Assembly: GCA_964644465.1 (NCBI GenBank)
Contig: CAZXVU010000045.1
Coordinates: 1 to 15,576, forward strand
Length of the DNA: 15,576 bases
Direction of reading: 5' to 3'
Source of the DNA: CAZXVU01 sp964644465
Lineage (GTDB): Bacteria; Chlamydiota; Chlamydiia; Chlamydiales; SM23-39
The notes below the pieces were generated by a model. The model searched no databases. It was not told where the DNA came from and worked only from the letters and a program-made list of their open reading frames with translations. A program made the position numbers and the translations under genes. Shown here piece by piece: positions 6,752 to 13,943 of the stretch. Within the stretch, counting starts at the first letter, position 1. Each line of letters begins with the position of its first letter.

Positions 6752-7972
6752 TTATACTACTGGTTGTGGACTAAGAATCATCCGTTTAGAGCGCTGGATG
6801 CAGTCTTCGACAGATACGCCTTCTATATAATTTCCTAGAAGAATCAGAGGATAGGCTTGCTTTTCAAACAGGGAAATCTTCTGCCAATACCCCACTTCGA
6901 ATTGAGGAATCGCTTGGATTGCGTGAGAAATAGAGCATTTGAGAGGCTCTTTTTGTATGTCTAGATGCTGGCGAGCAGCGTTTAGAGTTCTATTAAGAGG
7001 GTCTTTTTCTTCCTCTCTTACCATGGCAGTGAGACGAGTCTCATTTTGAAGATTTTGCTGGGGGAAAACAGAAGAGTCCCAGATCATCCCCAAAAGGGAT
7101 TGTTTTTCTTGAGTAGGGACTAAATAGCCAAAGCCCTTTTTAGCTAAGCAAGGGCCTTCAAAAACGAGATTGACCACCCACATTGAATTCATCGTAAACG
7201 GAGTTCCCAAAAGCCGGCCGATCACTGAAGCGGGAAGCGCTGAAAATATTTGGTCGGCGCTCCACGATTTTCCGCGAGCGTGGACTTCATTTTTTTGGAT
7301 AGATTCCACTTCGCAATTGCAGACGATCTCAATATCGAGCTTTTTCGCCAATGTTTCAATCAACTGCTGCATCCCATTTTTGAGAGTAAAAAGGCCGTGG
7401 ACTTTTTTCGGTTTCGGAGAGCTGGAAGCGAGCATTCCCCGCAAAATGGATCCTTTTTCTTTTTCATATCGATAGAACTGAGAAAAGCAAGAGCGGATGG
7501 AGAGCTTTCGAATATCTCCTCCATAGACGCCTAATGTGAGAGGATCGAAGAAGGTTTCAGCGATTTTGGGGCTGAATCTGCGCGCAGCAAAATCGTAAAT
7601 CGATTCATCCTCTTTTCCGCTGCGGGGGATAAATGGCTCGCGGAGGAGAGCTGGTAAGAGTGAAGGAATGAAAGAACCGAGAGAGCGAAGTTTTCCCCGA
7701 TGGCAAAGATAGCGCTTTGTCGGAGCTGAAAAGATCAGTTCCGGTTCTAAACCAAGATCAGAGATGAGGCTGAGAAGAGCAGGAGAGCGGCTGCTCTGAA
7801 AAGTACGGGGTCCCTTCTCAAACAAAAAGCCGTCTTTTCTCTCGGTTTGGATAAAACCTCCGAGTCGGTGCGATTTTTCGAGCAGAGTGATCTTGAGACG
7901 GGGATCTTTTCTGCGCAAAAACCACGCAGCGCTTAAGCCTGAAATCCCGCCTCCTAAAATCAATGTACTCAT
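6752..7972 (-). CDS. hemG: Protoporphyrinogen oxidase, FAD-dependent (HemY type; called hemG in Chlamydia)
   Basis: A 406-residue flavoprotein of the HemY/PPOX amine-oxidase superfamily, which oxidises protoporphyrinogen IX to protoporphyrin IX using oxygen. The N-terminus has the dinucleotide motif ILGGGISGLSAAW (5-17) and the FAD-ribose acidic residue Glu32 (LLEKSHRLGG), followed by GFLFEKGPRTFQ, a typical PPOX block. The C-terminus has LLGNYIEGVSVEDCI, matching the conserved FAD-contact GNxxxGVxxxDC block. By family it is HemY, not the FMN-flavodoxin HemG of E. coli, though chlamydial annotations use hemG. A related activity, coproporphyrinogen oxidase (CgoX), is less likely because a true HemN is encoded next to it. 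The start codon overlaps the hemN stop (ATGA at 7969-7972), showing co-translation. Confidence 0.92.
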   Translation of the reverse strand: MSTLILGGGISGLSAAWFLRRKDPRLKITLLEKSHRLGGFIQTERKDGFLFEKGPRTFQSSRSPALLSLISDLGLEPELIFSAPTKRYLCHRGKLRSLGSFIPSLLPALLREPFIPRSGKEDESIYDFAARRFSPKIAETFFDPLTLGVYGGDIRKLSIRSCFSQFYRYEKEKGSILRGMLASSSPKPKKVHGLFTLKNGMQQLIETLAKKLDIEIVCNCEVESIQKNEVHARGKSWSADQIFSALPASVIGRLLGTPFTMNSMWVVNLVFEGPCLAKKGFGYLVPTQEKQSLLGMIWDSSVFPQQNLQNETRLTAMVREEEKDPLNRTLNAARQHLDIQKEPLKCSISHAIQAIPQFEVGYWQKISLFEKQAYPLILLGNYIEGVSVEDCIQRSKRMILSPQPVV

Positions 7973-9324
7973 ACAGCTCTTGAATATTGTCCTTGTTTTA
8001 GATAGGCATCGAATGCCGCAGCAACCAACCGGATAAACAACCGGCCGATGGGTGTAGGAATGAGTTTTTCTGCCGATTCTTCTAGGAGTCCTTCTTCCTT
8101 AAGATGGGAAAACTCAAAATCGAAGGGCTTGCCAAATCGATGTTCATATTCGTTTTTATCAAGCTCGAATTGGCACATGAGCGATTGAATGATCCAGCGG
8201 CGGCGGATATCTTCTTCGCTTAAGACAAATCCCCGATGGATCGGCAAAGAACCTTGGGCCACTCGATTCTGGTATTCTTCGAGATCCTTACAATTTTGCA
8301 AATAACAGTTCTCTATAAACCCGATGGAAGTCAGCCCAAACCCAAGCATATCGTCTGCCAATTGGACAGAATAGCCCTGGAAATTCCGTGTGAGTTTTTT
8401 TTCGTAATAGGCCGTTGCCATGGGGTCGCTTGAAAGGGAAAAATGGTCCATTCCGATCGCTGTATATCCTCCCCGCATAAAACGGGTCCGCGCTTCGACA
8501 TAGATGCGGAATTTCTCTTCCGTTGAGGGCAATGTTTCATCGGGGATGGCCTTTTGATGCTCTTTTAGCCAAGGAATCTTGGCATACGAATAAAAAGCAA
8601 TCCGGTCGGGCCTTAAAGCGAGGAGTTTTTCTACGGTTTTTCCAAACCGTTCCGCTGTTTGAAAGGGAAGTCCGTAGATCAAATCGATATTGATCCCCTC
8701 GAATCCCAACTCTCTAGCCTTCCAATAGGTCTCCACAGTCATTTCTTCGCTCTGGCGCCGCTTCACCGCTTCCTGCACAACAGGATCTAAATCCTGCACG
8801 CCAAAACTGACGCGGTTGAATCCAAGTTTTCGGAGGGCTACGAGCTTCTCCCCTTTATCGGAATAAACAGTTCTGGGATCGATCTCGATCGAAATTTCCG
8901 CATCTGGAAGCAACACAAAATTACGATCGACGATTTCCATCAAGAGTTCAAATTCAGGGATCGTCAGAGAAGTCGGCGTCCCTCCGCCTAAATGGAGCTG
9001 AGAAACTTCTCTTCTTTGAGTAAATCCTTTTGAGACGAGCTCTATTTCTCTCAGTAAATGGTGCAGATAGGCGCTCTGCCTTTCAGGCTTCCGGTTCAAG
9101 ACCACGGAACAGCCGCAAAACAAGCACATGGTCTTGCAAAAAGGGATGTGGAAATAGAGAGAAAGGGGTTTATTAGACCGATCGAACGCAGCATGTTTTT
9201 CGCGCACCAAACTCTCTTCGATGGGATAGAACTGGGGAGCTGTAGGATAACTGGTATAACGAGGGACGGGACGGTTCCATTGCTGCAAGAGCTGAGGATC
9301 GATTTGAATGAGATCTGGACTCAT
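7969..9324 (-). CDS. hemN: Oxygen-independent coproporphyrinogen III dehydrogenase (radical SAM)
   Basis: A 451-residue radical SAM enzyme that decarboxylates coproporphyrinogen III to protoporphyrinogen IX without oxygen, in the cytoplasm. The 4Fe-4S motif CxxxCxxC has Cys63, Cys67 and Cys70, followed by GC (CLFCGC), as in E. coli HemN. The early PRYTSYPTAPQF block (21-32) is a mark of true HemN rather than the heme chaperone HemW. GGGTPTSL (113-120) is the SAM-binding loop, and RVSFGVQDLDPVVQ (171-184) is another conserved segment. The start ATG at 9324 is at the very end of an inverted repeat (see 9324-9520); the ribosome binding site GATAGG lies in the repeat arm. The product feeds HemG, encoded directly downstream with a 4-base overlap. 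Confidence 0.95.
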   Translation of the reverse strand: MSPDLIQIDPQLLQQWNRPVPRYTSYPTAPQFYPIEESLVREKHAAFDRSNKPLSLYFHIPFCKTMCLFCGCSVVLNRKPERQSAYLHHLLREIELVSKGFTQRREVSQLHLGGGTPTSLTIPEFELLMEIVDRNFVLLPDAEISIEIDPRTVYSDKGEKLVALRKLGFNRVSFGVQDLDPVVQEAVKRRQSEEMTVETYWKARELGFEGINIDLIYGLPFQTAERFGKTVEKLLALRPDRIAFYSYAKIPWLKEHQKAIPDETLPSTEEKFRIYVEARTRFMRGGYTAIGMDHFSLSSDPMATAYYEKKLTRNFQGYSVQLADDMLGFGLTSIGFIENCYLQNCKDLEEYQNRVAQGSLPIHRGFVLSEEDIRRRWIIQSLMCQFELDKNEYEHRFGKPFDFEFSHLKEEGLLEESAEKLIPTPIGRLFIRLVAAAFDAYLKQGQYSRAV

Positions 9325-9398
9325 GAACCTATCCGCAAAGTAGAGTGATTAGGGATTCGAGAAGATTTTTGAGGCCCAGTGCAGTGTGGAGACTCGAA

Positions 9399-9418
9399 GC
9401 CAACTTGAAAAAGTTGGC
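9399..9418. other. Perfect 8-bp hairpin with GAAA tetraloop
   Basis: GCCAACTT and AAGTTGGC pair without mismatch around a four-base loop that reads GAAA on the plus strand, a GNRA tetraloop. On the minus strand the loop reads TTTC, which is not GNRA, so the plus-strand transcript would form the more stable version. It is one arm of the larger element. Confidence 0.8.
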
Positions 9419-9438
9419 AAGAGCGAACACTGAGGGGA

Positions 9439-9466
9439 CCCCGAAAAGCGTTTCGCTTTTTTGGGG
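9439..9466. other. Second internal hairpin of the palindromic element
   Basis: CCCCGAAAAGCG (9439-9450) pairs with CGCTTTTTTGGGG (9454-9466) around a 3-base loop, with one bulged T and a G-T pair. No T-run follows the stem on either strand, so it is not a standard intrinsic terminator. Confidence 0.7.
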
Positions 9467-9517
9467 CGCTGGGACCAAAAAGCTTCCGAAGACCGACGTT
9501 ATAATTTGCGGATAGGT

Positions 9518-12007
9518 TCAAGGATGCCTGTGATAAAAATATCGTTTGGCAATTTCCACAGAAAGAATATAGAAAAAAACAATTCCTGCAAGGGTCCCAT
9601 AAAAAAAGAGCGGCAGTGGGACAAAGTTAAATAGCGTCCCCAGCGGCGTAAAGGGGATGAAAAGAACTCCGATGGCCACGGCAAAGACAGCAAAAGCCAA
9701 GAGGCGTCCTGGTTTGGAGCGAAAAAGCGATTTCCGTGTTCGGATCGCTAAAACAATGAGCGTTGCAGAAACTACAGACTCTACGAACCACCCTGTTTGG
9801 AAGAGTTGTTCATCGGCTTTTAAGACGTAGAGCAACACGCCAAAGGTCGCATAGTCAAAGAGGGAGCTGATCAGGCCAAAAACAATCATGAATTTGCGGA
9901 TGTAAGGAAGATTCCATTTGAGGGGGCGTACGACCATTTCAGGATCGACGCGGTCGGTGGCAATGGCCATTTCAGGAAAGTCTGTGAGAAGATTGGTGAG
10001 GAGCACTTGCTTAGGGAGCAGCGGCAGAAACGGAAGGAATAAAGAAGCTCCCGCCATGCTGAACATATTGCCGAAATTGGCGCTTGCAGCCATGTAGACA
10101 TATTTCAATGTATTCGCAAAAGTCATGCGCCCCTCTTCCACTCCCGCTCTTAATACGGAGAGGTCTTTCTCAAGCAATACAATATCTGAAGCGGCTTTGG
10201 CCGCATCTGCGCCGCTGTCTACGGCAATGCTAACATCCGCATTGTGAAGGGCTGCTACATCATTCACGCCGTCACCTAAATAACCCACGACATGCCCTGC
10301 TTTCCGCATTGCTAGAACGATTTTTTCTTTTTGGCTCGGTTCGATTTCTGCGAAAATATTTTTCTCTTTCACGATTTTTTTCAGAGTTTCTTCATCTGCA
10401 TTTTCAATTTCTTCGCCTGTAGCCATATGGGCATGGGTCATTCCGAGCGCATGAGCAATATGAGATGCGACTGCGTGGTAATCTCCTGTGATAATTTTGA
10501 GCTGGACTCCTTTTCGTTTCAGCTCTTCTACGGCGTGCATGATATCGGGCTTCAGAGGGTCCATAAAATGGAGAAAGCCGATCAGGGTCAGATTTTCTTC
10601 ATTCCTCCCCTCTCCGTAAGCGATGGCCAATGTCCGAAATCCTTGAGAGCTTTGTTCTACAAAGTAATTTTCAATTTCTTGCCTGTTGCCGTTTAAAGGA
10701 ACGATCTTGCCCCCGGGGTATTCTACCTGGCTGCAAATGGCCAGCATTTGCGGGACCGCTCCTTTTGCAACAAGGATTTCTTTCCCATCATGTTCAAAAA
10801 TCACGCTCAACCGTTTTCGATTGAAATCGTAAGGGATTTCATCGATCCGGTTCCACCCATTCGTGTCAAAAGAGATCTTATCTAAAATGGCCTGATCGAG
10901 AGGATTCGTATAGGAAGTCTGAGTAGCGGCGTTGATGAATCCAAAAAAGGATGCTGTTTCCGATTTTTTTCCATCAGAGCCGACAGCTCTGTCCAAGTGA
11001 ATTTTACCAATGGTCACTGTCCCTGTTTTATCGGCGCAAAGAACATCCATTTGGCCGAAATTTTCAATCGAAGCAAGACGCTTGATCACGACGCGTTTTT
11101 CAGCCATTTTTCTGGCACCATGAGACAGATTGACAGTGATGATCGCGGGGAGGAGCTGCGGAGTCAATCCAACAGCTAAAGCTAAAGAAAATAGGAACGA
11201 TTCCAGCATGGGCCGCTGAAAATAGATATTGAACAGGAAAATAGCGACAACAAGAATCGAGGTGACAATCATTAAGAAATAGCCGAATTTGCGCACTCCG
11301 TTTTCAAAGGCTGTCTCAGGAGTATGGAAGCGAACTGTTTCCGCAATATGGCCATATTCAGTATTCAGTCCTGTATTTACTACAAGAGCAAAGGCCGTTC
11401 CTCCCGAAATCACGGTGCCCATGAATAAGGCATTTGTTTGTCTGAGCCGAGATCTGTTTTCGTCGCAAATGCCTGGGGACTTTTCTACCGGCGCACTCTC
11501 GCCTGTCAATGTGGACTCGTCGACAAAAAGTCGATTTGCATCGATCAGAATACTGTCTGCGGGAACAATATCGCCGACATTTAAAACAAGAATATCGCCG
11601 GGTACTACCTGATCCACGGAGATTTCCTCGTCTTTTCCTTCCCTCCGGATCATTGCTTTGATTTCGACCATCTGGAGCAGCTTTTCAATCGATTTGATCG
11701 CTCCTCTTTCCTGAAAATAGCCAAGCAGCCCGCTAAAGGCCACAATGATGAAAATGACAATCGAGTCTGTGCGGCCGCCTAATAAAAATGACAAAATTGC
11801 AGCTCCGATCAAGAGCCAAATCAACGGACTTTTAAATTGGGAGAGAAAGAGAATTAAGCCTCTGGCGCGCTGAGGCGGCTTCAATGAATTCGGCCCATAT
11901 TTTTTCAGACGGAGGCGCGCTTCATCTTGGCTGAGCCCTTGAGGCCTGCTTCCTAACTGCTCATAAAGCTGTTCAATAGGCAAATGCCAGAAGGCCGAAT
12001 TTTCCAT
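9518..12007 (-). CDS. P-type ATPase, MgtA/MgtB-like (probable Mg2+ or other divalent cation transporter)
   Basis: An 829-residue integral membrane ion pump. In order: the N-terminal cation-ATPase segment (LSQDEARLRLKKYGPN), membrane helices around 60-95, the actuator motif TGES (168-171), helices around 243-295, the phosphorylated Asp326 in DKTGT, nucleotide domain elements KGA (415-417) and TGD (507-509), the hinge GDGVNDVAALHNADV (578-592), and six C-terminal helices. VDSGADAAKAASDIVLLEKDL (596-616) and the C-terminal PFTPLGTLFNF block resemble MgtA/MgtB (P3B). The fourth membrane helix reads GLTPQLLP where MgtA has GLTPEMLP, so the transported ion is not certain. The start at 12007 has CGGAG upstream. 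It is divergent from the desaturase and upstream of hemN. Length is slightly short of MgtA (about 900). Confidence 0.88.
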   Translation of the reverse strand: MENSAFWHLPIEQLYEQLGSRPQGLSQDEARLRLKKYGPNSLKPPQRARGLILFLSQFKSPLIWLLIGAAILSFLLGGRTDSIVIFIIVAFSGLLGYFQERGAIKSIEKLLQMVEIKAMIRREGKDEEISVDQVVPGDILVLNVGDIVPADSILIDANRLFVDESTLTGESAPVEKSPGICDENRSRLRQTNALFMGTVISGGTAFALVVNTGLNTEYGHIAETVRFHTPETAFENGVRKFGYFLMIVTSILVVAIFLFNIYFQRPMLESFLFSLALAVGLTPQLLPAIITVNLSHGARKMAEKRVVIKRLASIENFGQMDVLCADKTGTVTIGKIHLDRAVGSDGKKSETASFFGFINAATQTSYTNPLDQAILDKISFDTNGWNRIDEIPYDFNRKRLSVIFEHDGKEILVAKGAVPQMLAICSQVEYPGGKIVPLNGNRQEIENYFVEQSSQGFRTLAIAYGEGRNEENLTLIGFLHFMDPLKPDIMHAVEELKRKGVQLKIITGDYHAVASHIAHALGMTHAHMATGEEIENADEETLKKIVKEKNIFAEIEPSQKEKIVLAMRKAGHVVGYLGDGVNDVAALHNADVSIAVDSGADAAKAASDIVLLEKDLSVLRAGVEEGRMTFANTLKYVYMAASANFGNMFSMAGASLFLPFLPLLPKQVLLTNLLTDFPEMAIATDRVDPEMVVRPLKWNLPYIRKFMIVFGLISSLFDYATFGVLLYVLKADEQLFQTGWFVESVVSATLIVLAIRTRKSLFRSKPGRLLAFAVFAVAIGVLFIPFTPLGTLFNFVPLPLFFYGTLAGIVFFYILSVEIAKRYFYHRHP

Positions 12008-12044
12008 ATACTCCGTTATAAGCTGAAAAAATGGAAAATTCAGC
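11994..12044. repeat. 14-bp inverted repeat at the ATPase start, between divergent genes
   Basis: Arm 11994-12007 (the first 14 coding bases of the ATPase gene) is repeated in inverted orientation at 12031-12044, ATGGAAAATTCAGC, with one mismatch and a 23-base spacer. The right arm lies in the leader of the desaturase gene. It could be an operator, a transcript stem covering the ATPase start, or a local inverted duplication. In the remaining 12045-12091 I see only the desaturase ribosome binding site AAGGTG (12082-12087) and no clear promoter boxes. Confidence 0.65.
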
Positions 12045-12091
12045 TAAATTTTTTTCAGTTCATCATGCTAGTGTGAAAAAAAAGGTGAACA

Positions 12092-12949
12092 ATGAAAAAG
12101 TTTCGCTGGCGTCCAGGTCATACAATATTGCTGTATCAGATACCCCTTCTCATTGCCCTCCCGTTCTATTTTCTTTATGCAACCCCGCCTTCTCTAGGTC
12201 TCATCTTGATTTCGATTCTTATATTTACGCTGGCCGAAATCAGTATTACGGCTGGCTATCACCGTCTTTATGCGCACAAAGCCTATAAAACGAAGCCGAT
12301 TATCGAGTTGTTTTTTGTATTTTTTGCAAGCATGTCCTGCCAAAAAAGTGTTTTGCGATGGGCATTTGAACATCGGTGCCACCATGCTTTTGTTGATACG
12401 GATCGGGATCCTTATTCCGTCATAAAGGGGTTTTGGCATGCCCATTTCCTTTGGTTTTTCGATGAACCTCAAGAAATTGACCCAAAAATGGTGGCCGACC
12501 TTTTGAAAAAAAAGCTCCTGGTGTTTCAAGACAAGTATGAAGATTGCTGGATGCTTATTCCGAATTTTTTGGTCACTTTTCTAGTCGGCTGGTATTTTCA
12601 AGATTATATAGGAGCGGTGGTGGTTTGTTTGGGACTTCGCCTTTTTTTCAATCATCATTGCACTTTCTTTATCAACTCATTAGCCCATACTTACGGCAGC
12701 CGTCCTTTCGACAAGAACATCACAGCAGTGAACAATTACTTCATTTCAATTCCTACTTTTGGAGAGGGCTTCCACAATTTTCACCATGCATTTCCCCAAG
12801 ATTACCGCAATGGAGTGCGATGGTTTGATTTCGATCCGACCAAATGGCTCATTTGGATCCTTCACAAATGCCGACTGGCAAGCGATGTTAAACAAGTCTC
12901 CGCAGAAAGAATCAAAGAAGAACTCTTAAAAGAAGAATCTAAAGTCTAA
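12092..12949 (+). CDS. Membrane fatty-acid (acyl-CoA) desaturase, Delta9-type
   Basis: A 285-residue integral membrane di-iron desaturase of the stearoyl-CoA desaturase family, introducing a cis double bond in acyl chains of membrane lipids. All histidine boxes are present: HRLYAH (57-62), HRCHH (94-98) and HNFHH (228-232), plus the extra NSLAH (195-199) typical of SCD-type enzymes. Hydrophobic segments near 11-30, 36-55, 70-82 and 155-190 fit the four-helix plan. It needs oxygen and an electron donor, which is not encoded here. The ATG at 12092 follows AAGGTG by four bases. It is the only plus-strand gene in the right half, divergent from the ATPase, and its 3' end overlaps the hemE 3' end by 11 bases. 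Orientation and position suggest insertion into the heme block. Confidence 0.9.
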   Translation: MKKFRWRPGHTILLYQIPLLIALPFYFLYATPPSLGLILISILIFTLAEISITAGYHRLYAHKAYKTKPIIELFFVFFASMSCQKSVLRWAFEHRCHHAFVDTDRDPYSVIKGFWHAHFLWFFDEPQEIDPKMVADLLKKKLLVFQDKYEDCWMLIPNFLVTFLVGWYFQDYIGAVVVCLGLRLFFNHHCTFFINSLAHTYGSRPFDKNITAVNNYFISIPTFGEGFHNFHHAFPQDYRNGVRWFDFDPTKWLIWILHKCRLASDVKQVSAERIKEELLKEESKV

Positions 12950-13943
12950 AGCTATGGACTGTTTCGATGAGACAGCGGACTGCGTCGACGGGCATGTCTG
13001 GTTTTACGCCATGGCCTAGATTGACCACAAATCCAAGATCTCCTTGCATTGACTGGCAAAGCTCTTTCGTTTTTTGCCGGATGACATTTTTGGGAGCATA
13101 GAGCAAATCGGGATCGAGATTCCCCTGCACTGCGATATTATTAGGAACAACTTTTCTCACTTCCTGCAAAGGCATTTGCCAATCGAAGCTAATTGCACTC
13201 GGCCCCACTCTTACGAGATCTTCCACTCTTAAGCACGACCCTCTCATGAAAAGAATCACAGGAACATCCAAAGCTTCGACCATCTGCTTCAAATAAGGGA
13301 CGCAAAATGTTCTGAATTGTTCTTGGTCGAGAACATGGGCCCAAGAATCGAAAATTTGCACGGCATCCACCCCAGCCTTTACCTGCTGCTTCAAATATTC
13401 AATGGAAACTGTGCAGATTTTTTCCAGCAGTTTCCCAAACTTTTCAGGCTCTTTGTAGATCCATTTTTTTGTCTGCGGCAATTCTTGTCCGCTATGCTTT
13501 TCAATCAGATAGCTGGCGACAGTGAAAGGACCTCCGCAGAAACCGATGAGAGGAACTTGAAGCTGGGGCTTCACAATCTGAATGGTTTTAGCAATCGATT
13601 CTAGAGCATTTGGAATGAGCGGCAAGTTTTCTACATCTGCGGGCTTTACCATCGGTTCGATGACGGGGCCTTCTCGAAAGTCTAATTTAAGGCCCAAACT
13701 GAGCGCAACCACGCTGATATCGGAGAACAAGATCGCAGCGTCAACACCGAGCAGATCAATCGGCAGCATGGTGACTTGAGCTGCCAGCTCAGGGGTAAAA
13801 AAGAGTTCCCTTAAGCTCCATTTTTCTCGCAATGCACGGTATTCAGGCAGATATCTTCCCGCCTGCCTCATCAGCCAAACAGGAGGCCTACCCCGATTCT
13901 CGCATCTCAGCGCATCCAAAAAGCAATTCTGTGCAACTATCAC
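12939..13943 (-). CDS. hemE: Uroporphyrinogen decarboxylase, GTG start
   Basis: Decarboxylates the four acetate side chains of uroporphyrinogen III to give coproporphyrinogen III, the substrate of HemN; cytoplasmic. With the GTG start at 13943 the protein has 334 residues, the usual length. PVWLMRQAGRYLPEYR (21-36) is signature 1, with Arg26 and Arg30 binding substrate; FSDI carries the catalytic Asp75; GFCGGPFTVASYLIE is signature 2; FDSWAH and NLGHGV carry further active-site residues. The frame is open to an ATG at 14039, but that extra 32-residue part is the antisense-free overlap with transketolase and is not HemE-like. GTG overlaps the transketolase TGA (GTGA), without a good ribosome binding site, so coupled translation is likely. 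The 3' end overlaps the convergent desaturase. Confidence 0.93.
   Translation of the reverse strand: MIVAQNCFLDALRCENRGRPPVWLMRQAGRYLPEYRALREKWSLRELFFTPELAAQVTMLPIDLLGVDAAILFSDISVVALSLGLKLDFREGPVIEPMVKPADVENLPLIPNALESIAKTIQIVKPQLQVPLIGFCGGPFTVASYLIEKHSGQELPQTKKWIYKEPEKFGKLLEKICTVSIEYLKQQVKAGVDAVQIFDSWAHVLDQEQFRTFCVPYLKQMVEALDVPVILFMRGSCLRVEDLVRVGPSAISFDWQMPLQEVRKVVPNNIAVQGNLDPDLLYAPKNVIRQKTKELCQSMQGDLGFVVNLGHGVKPDMPVDAVRCLIETVHSFRL

Larger units (their letters stand above)
9324..9520. repeat. Palindromic multi-hairpin element with 16-bp perfect terminal inverted repeats
   Basis: The ends 9324-9339 (TGAACCTATCCGCAAA) and 9505-9520 are exact inverted repeats. Inside, 9361-9382 pairs imperfectly with 9466-9486 to prolong the stem. 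The enclosed part forms two further hairpins: one based on CAGTGT/ACACTG (9382-9387/9427-9432) topped by an 8-bp stem at 9399-9418, and one at 9439-9466. The overall fold is a three-way junction. It contains no credible gene. On the minus strand the 5' arm starts with the ATPase TGA stop codon, and the 3' arm contains the hemN ribosome binding site and the A of its ATG. No target-site duplication is visible. It may be a MITE-like palindromic element, a structured RNA or an intercistronic control element; I do not recognise the family. Confidence 0.8.

Noticed and set aside
9321..9521. 66-codon minus-strand frame through the palindromic element
   Set aside because: It consists of the hairpin sequence read as codons and has no start signals; the structure explains the sequence better.
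12008..12091. Mg2+ riboswitch (M-box) upstream of the MgtA-like ATPase
   Set aside because: Only 84 bases separate the divergent genes, too short for an M-box, and none of its conserved blocks is visible.
12031..12288. 85-codon frame beginning MENSAKFF on the plus strand
   Set aside because: Apart from its first codons, which come from the inverted repeat, it overlaps the desaturase gene in another frame and has no family likeness or ribosome binding site.
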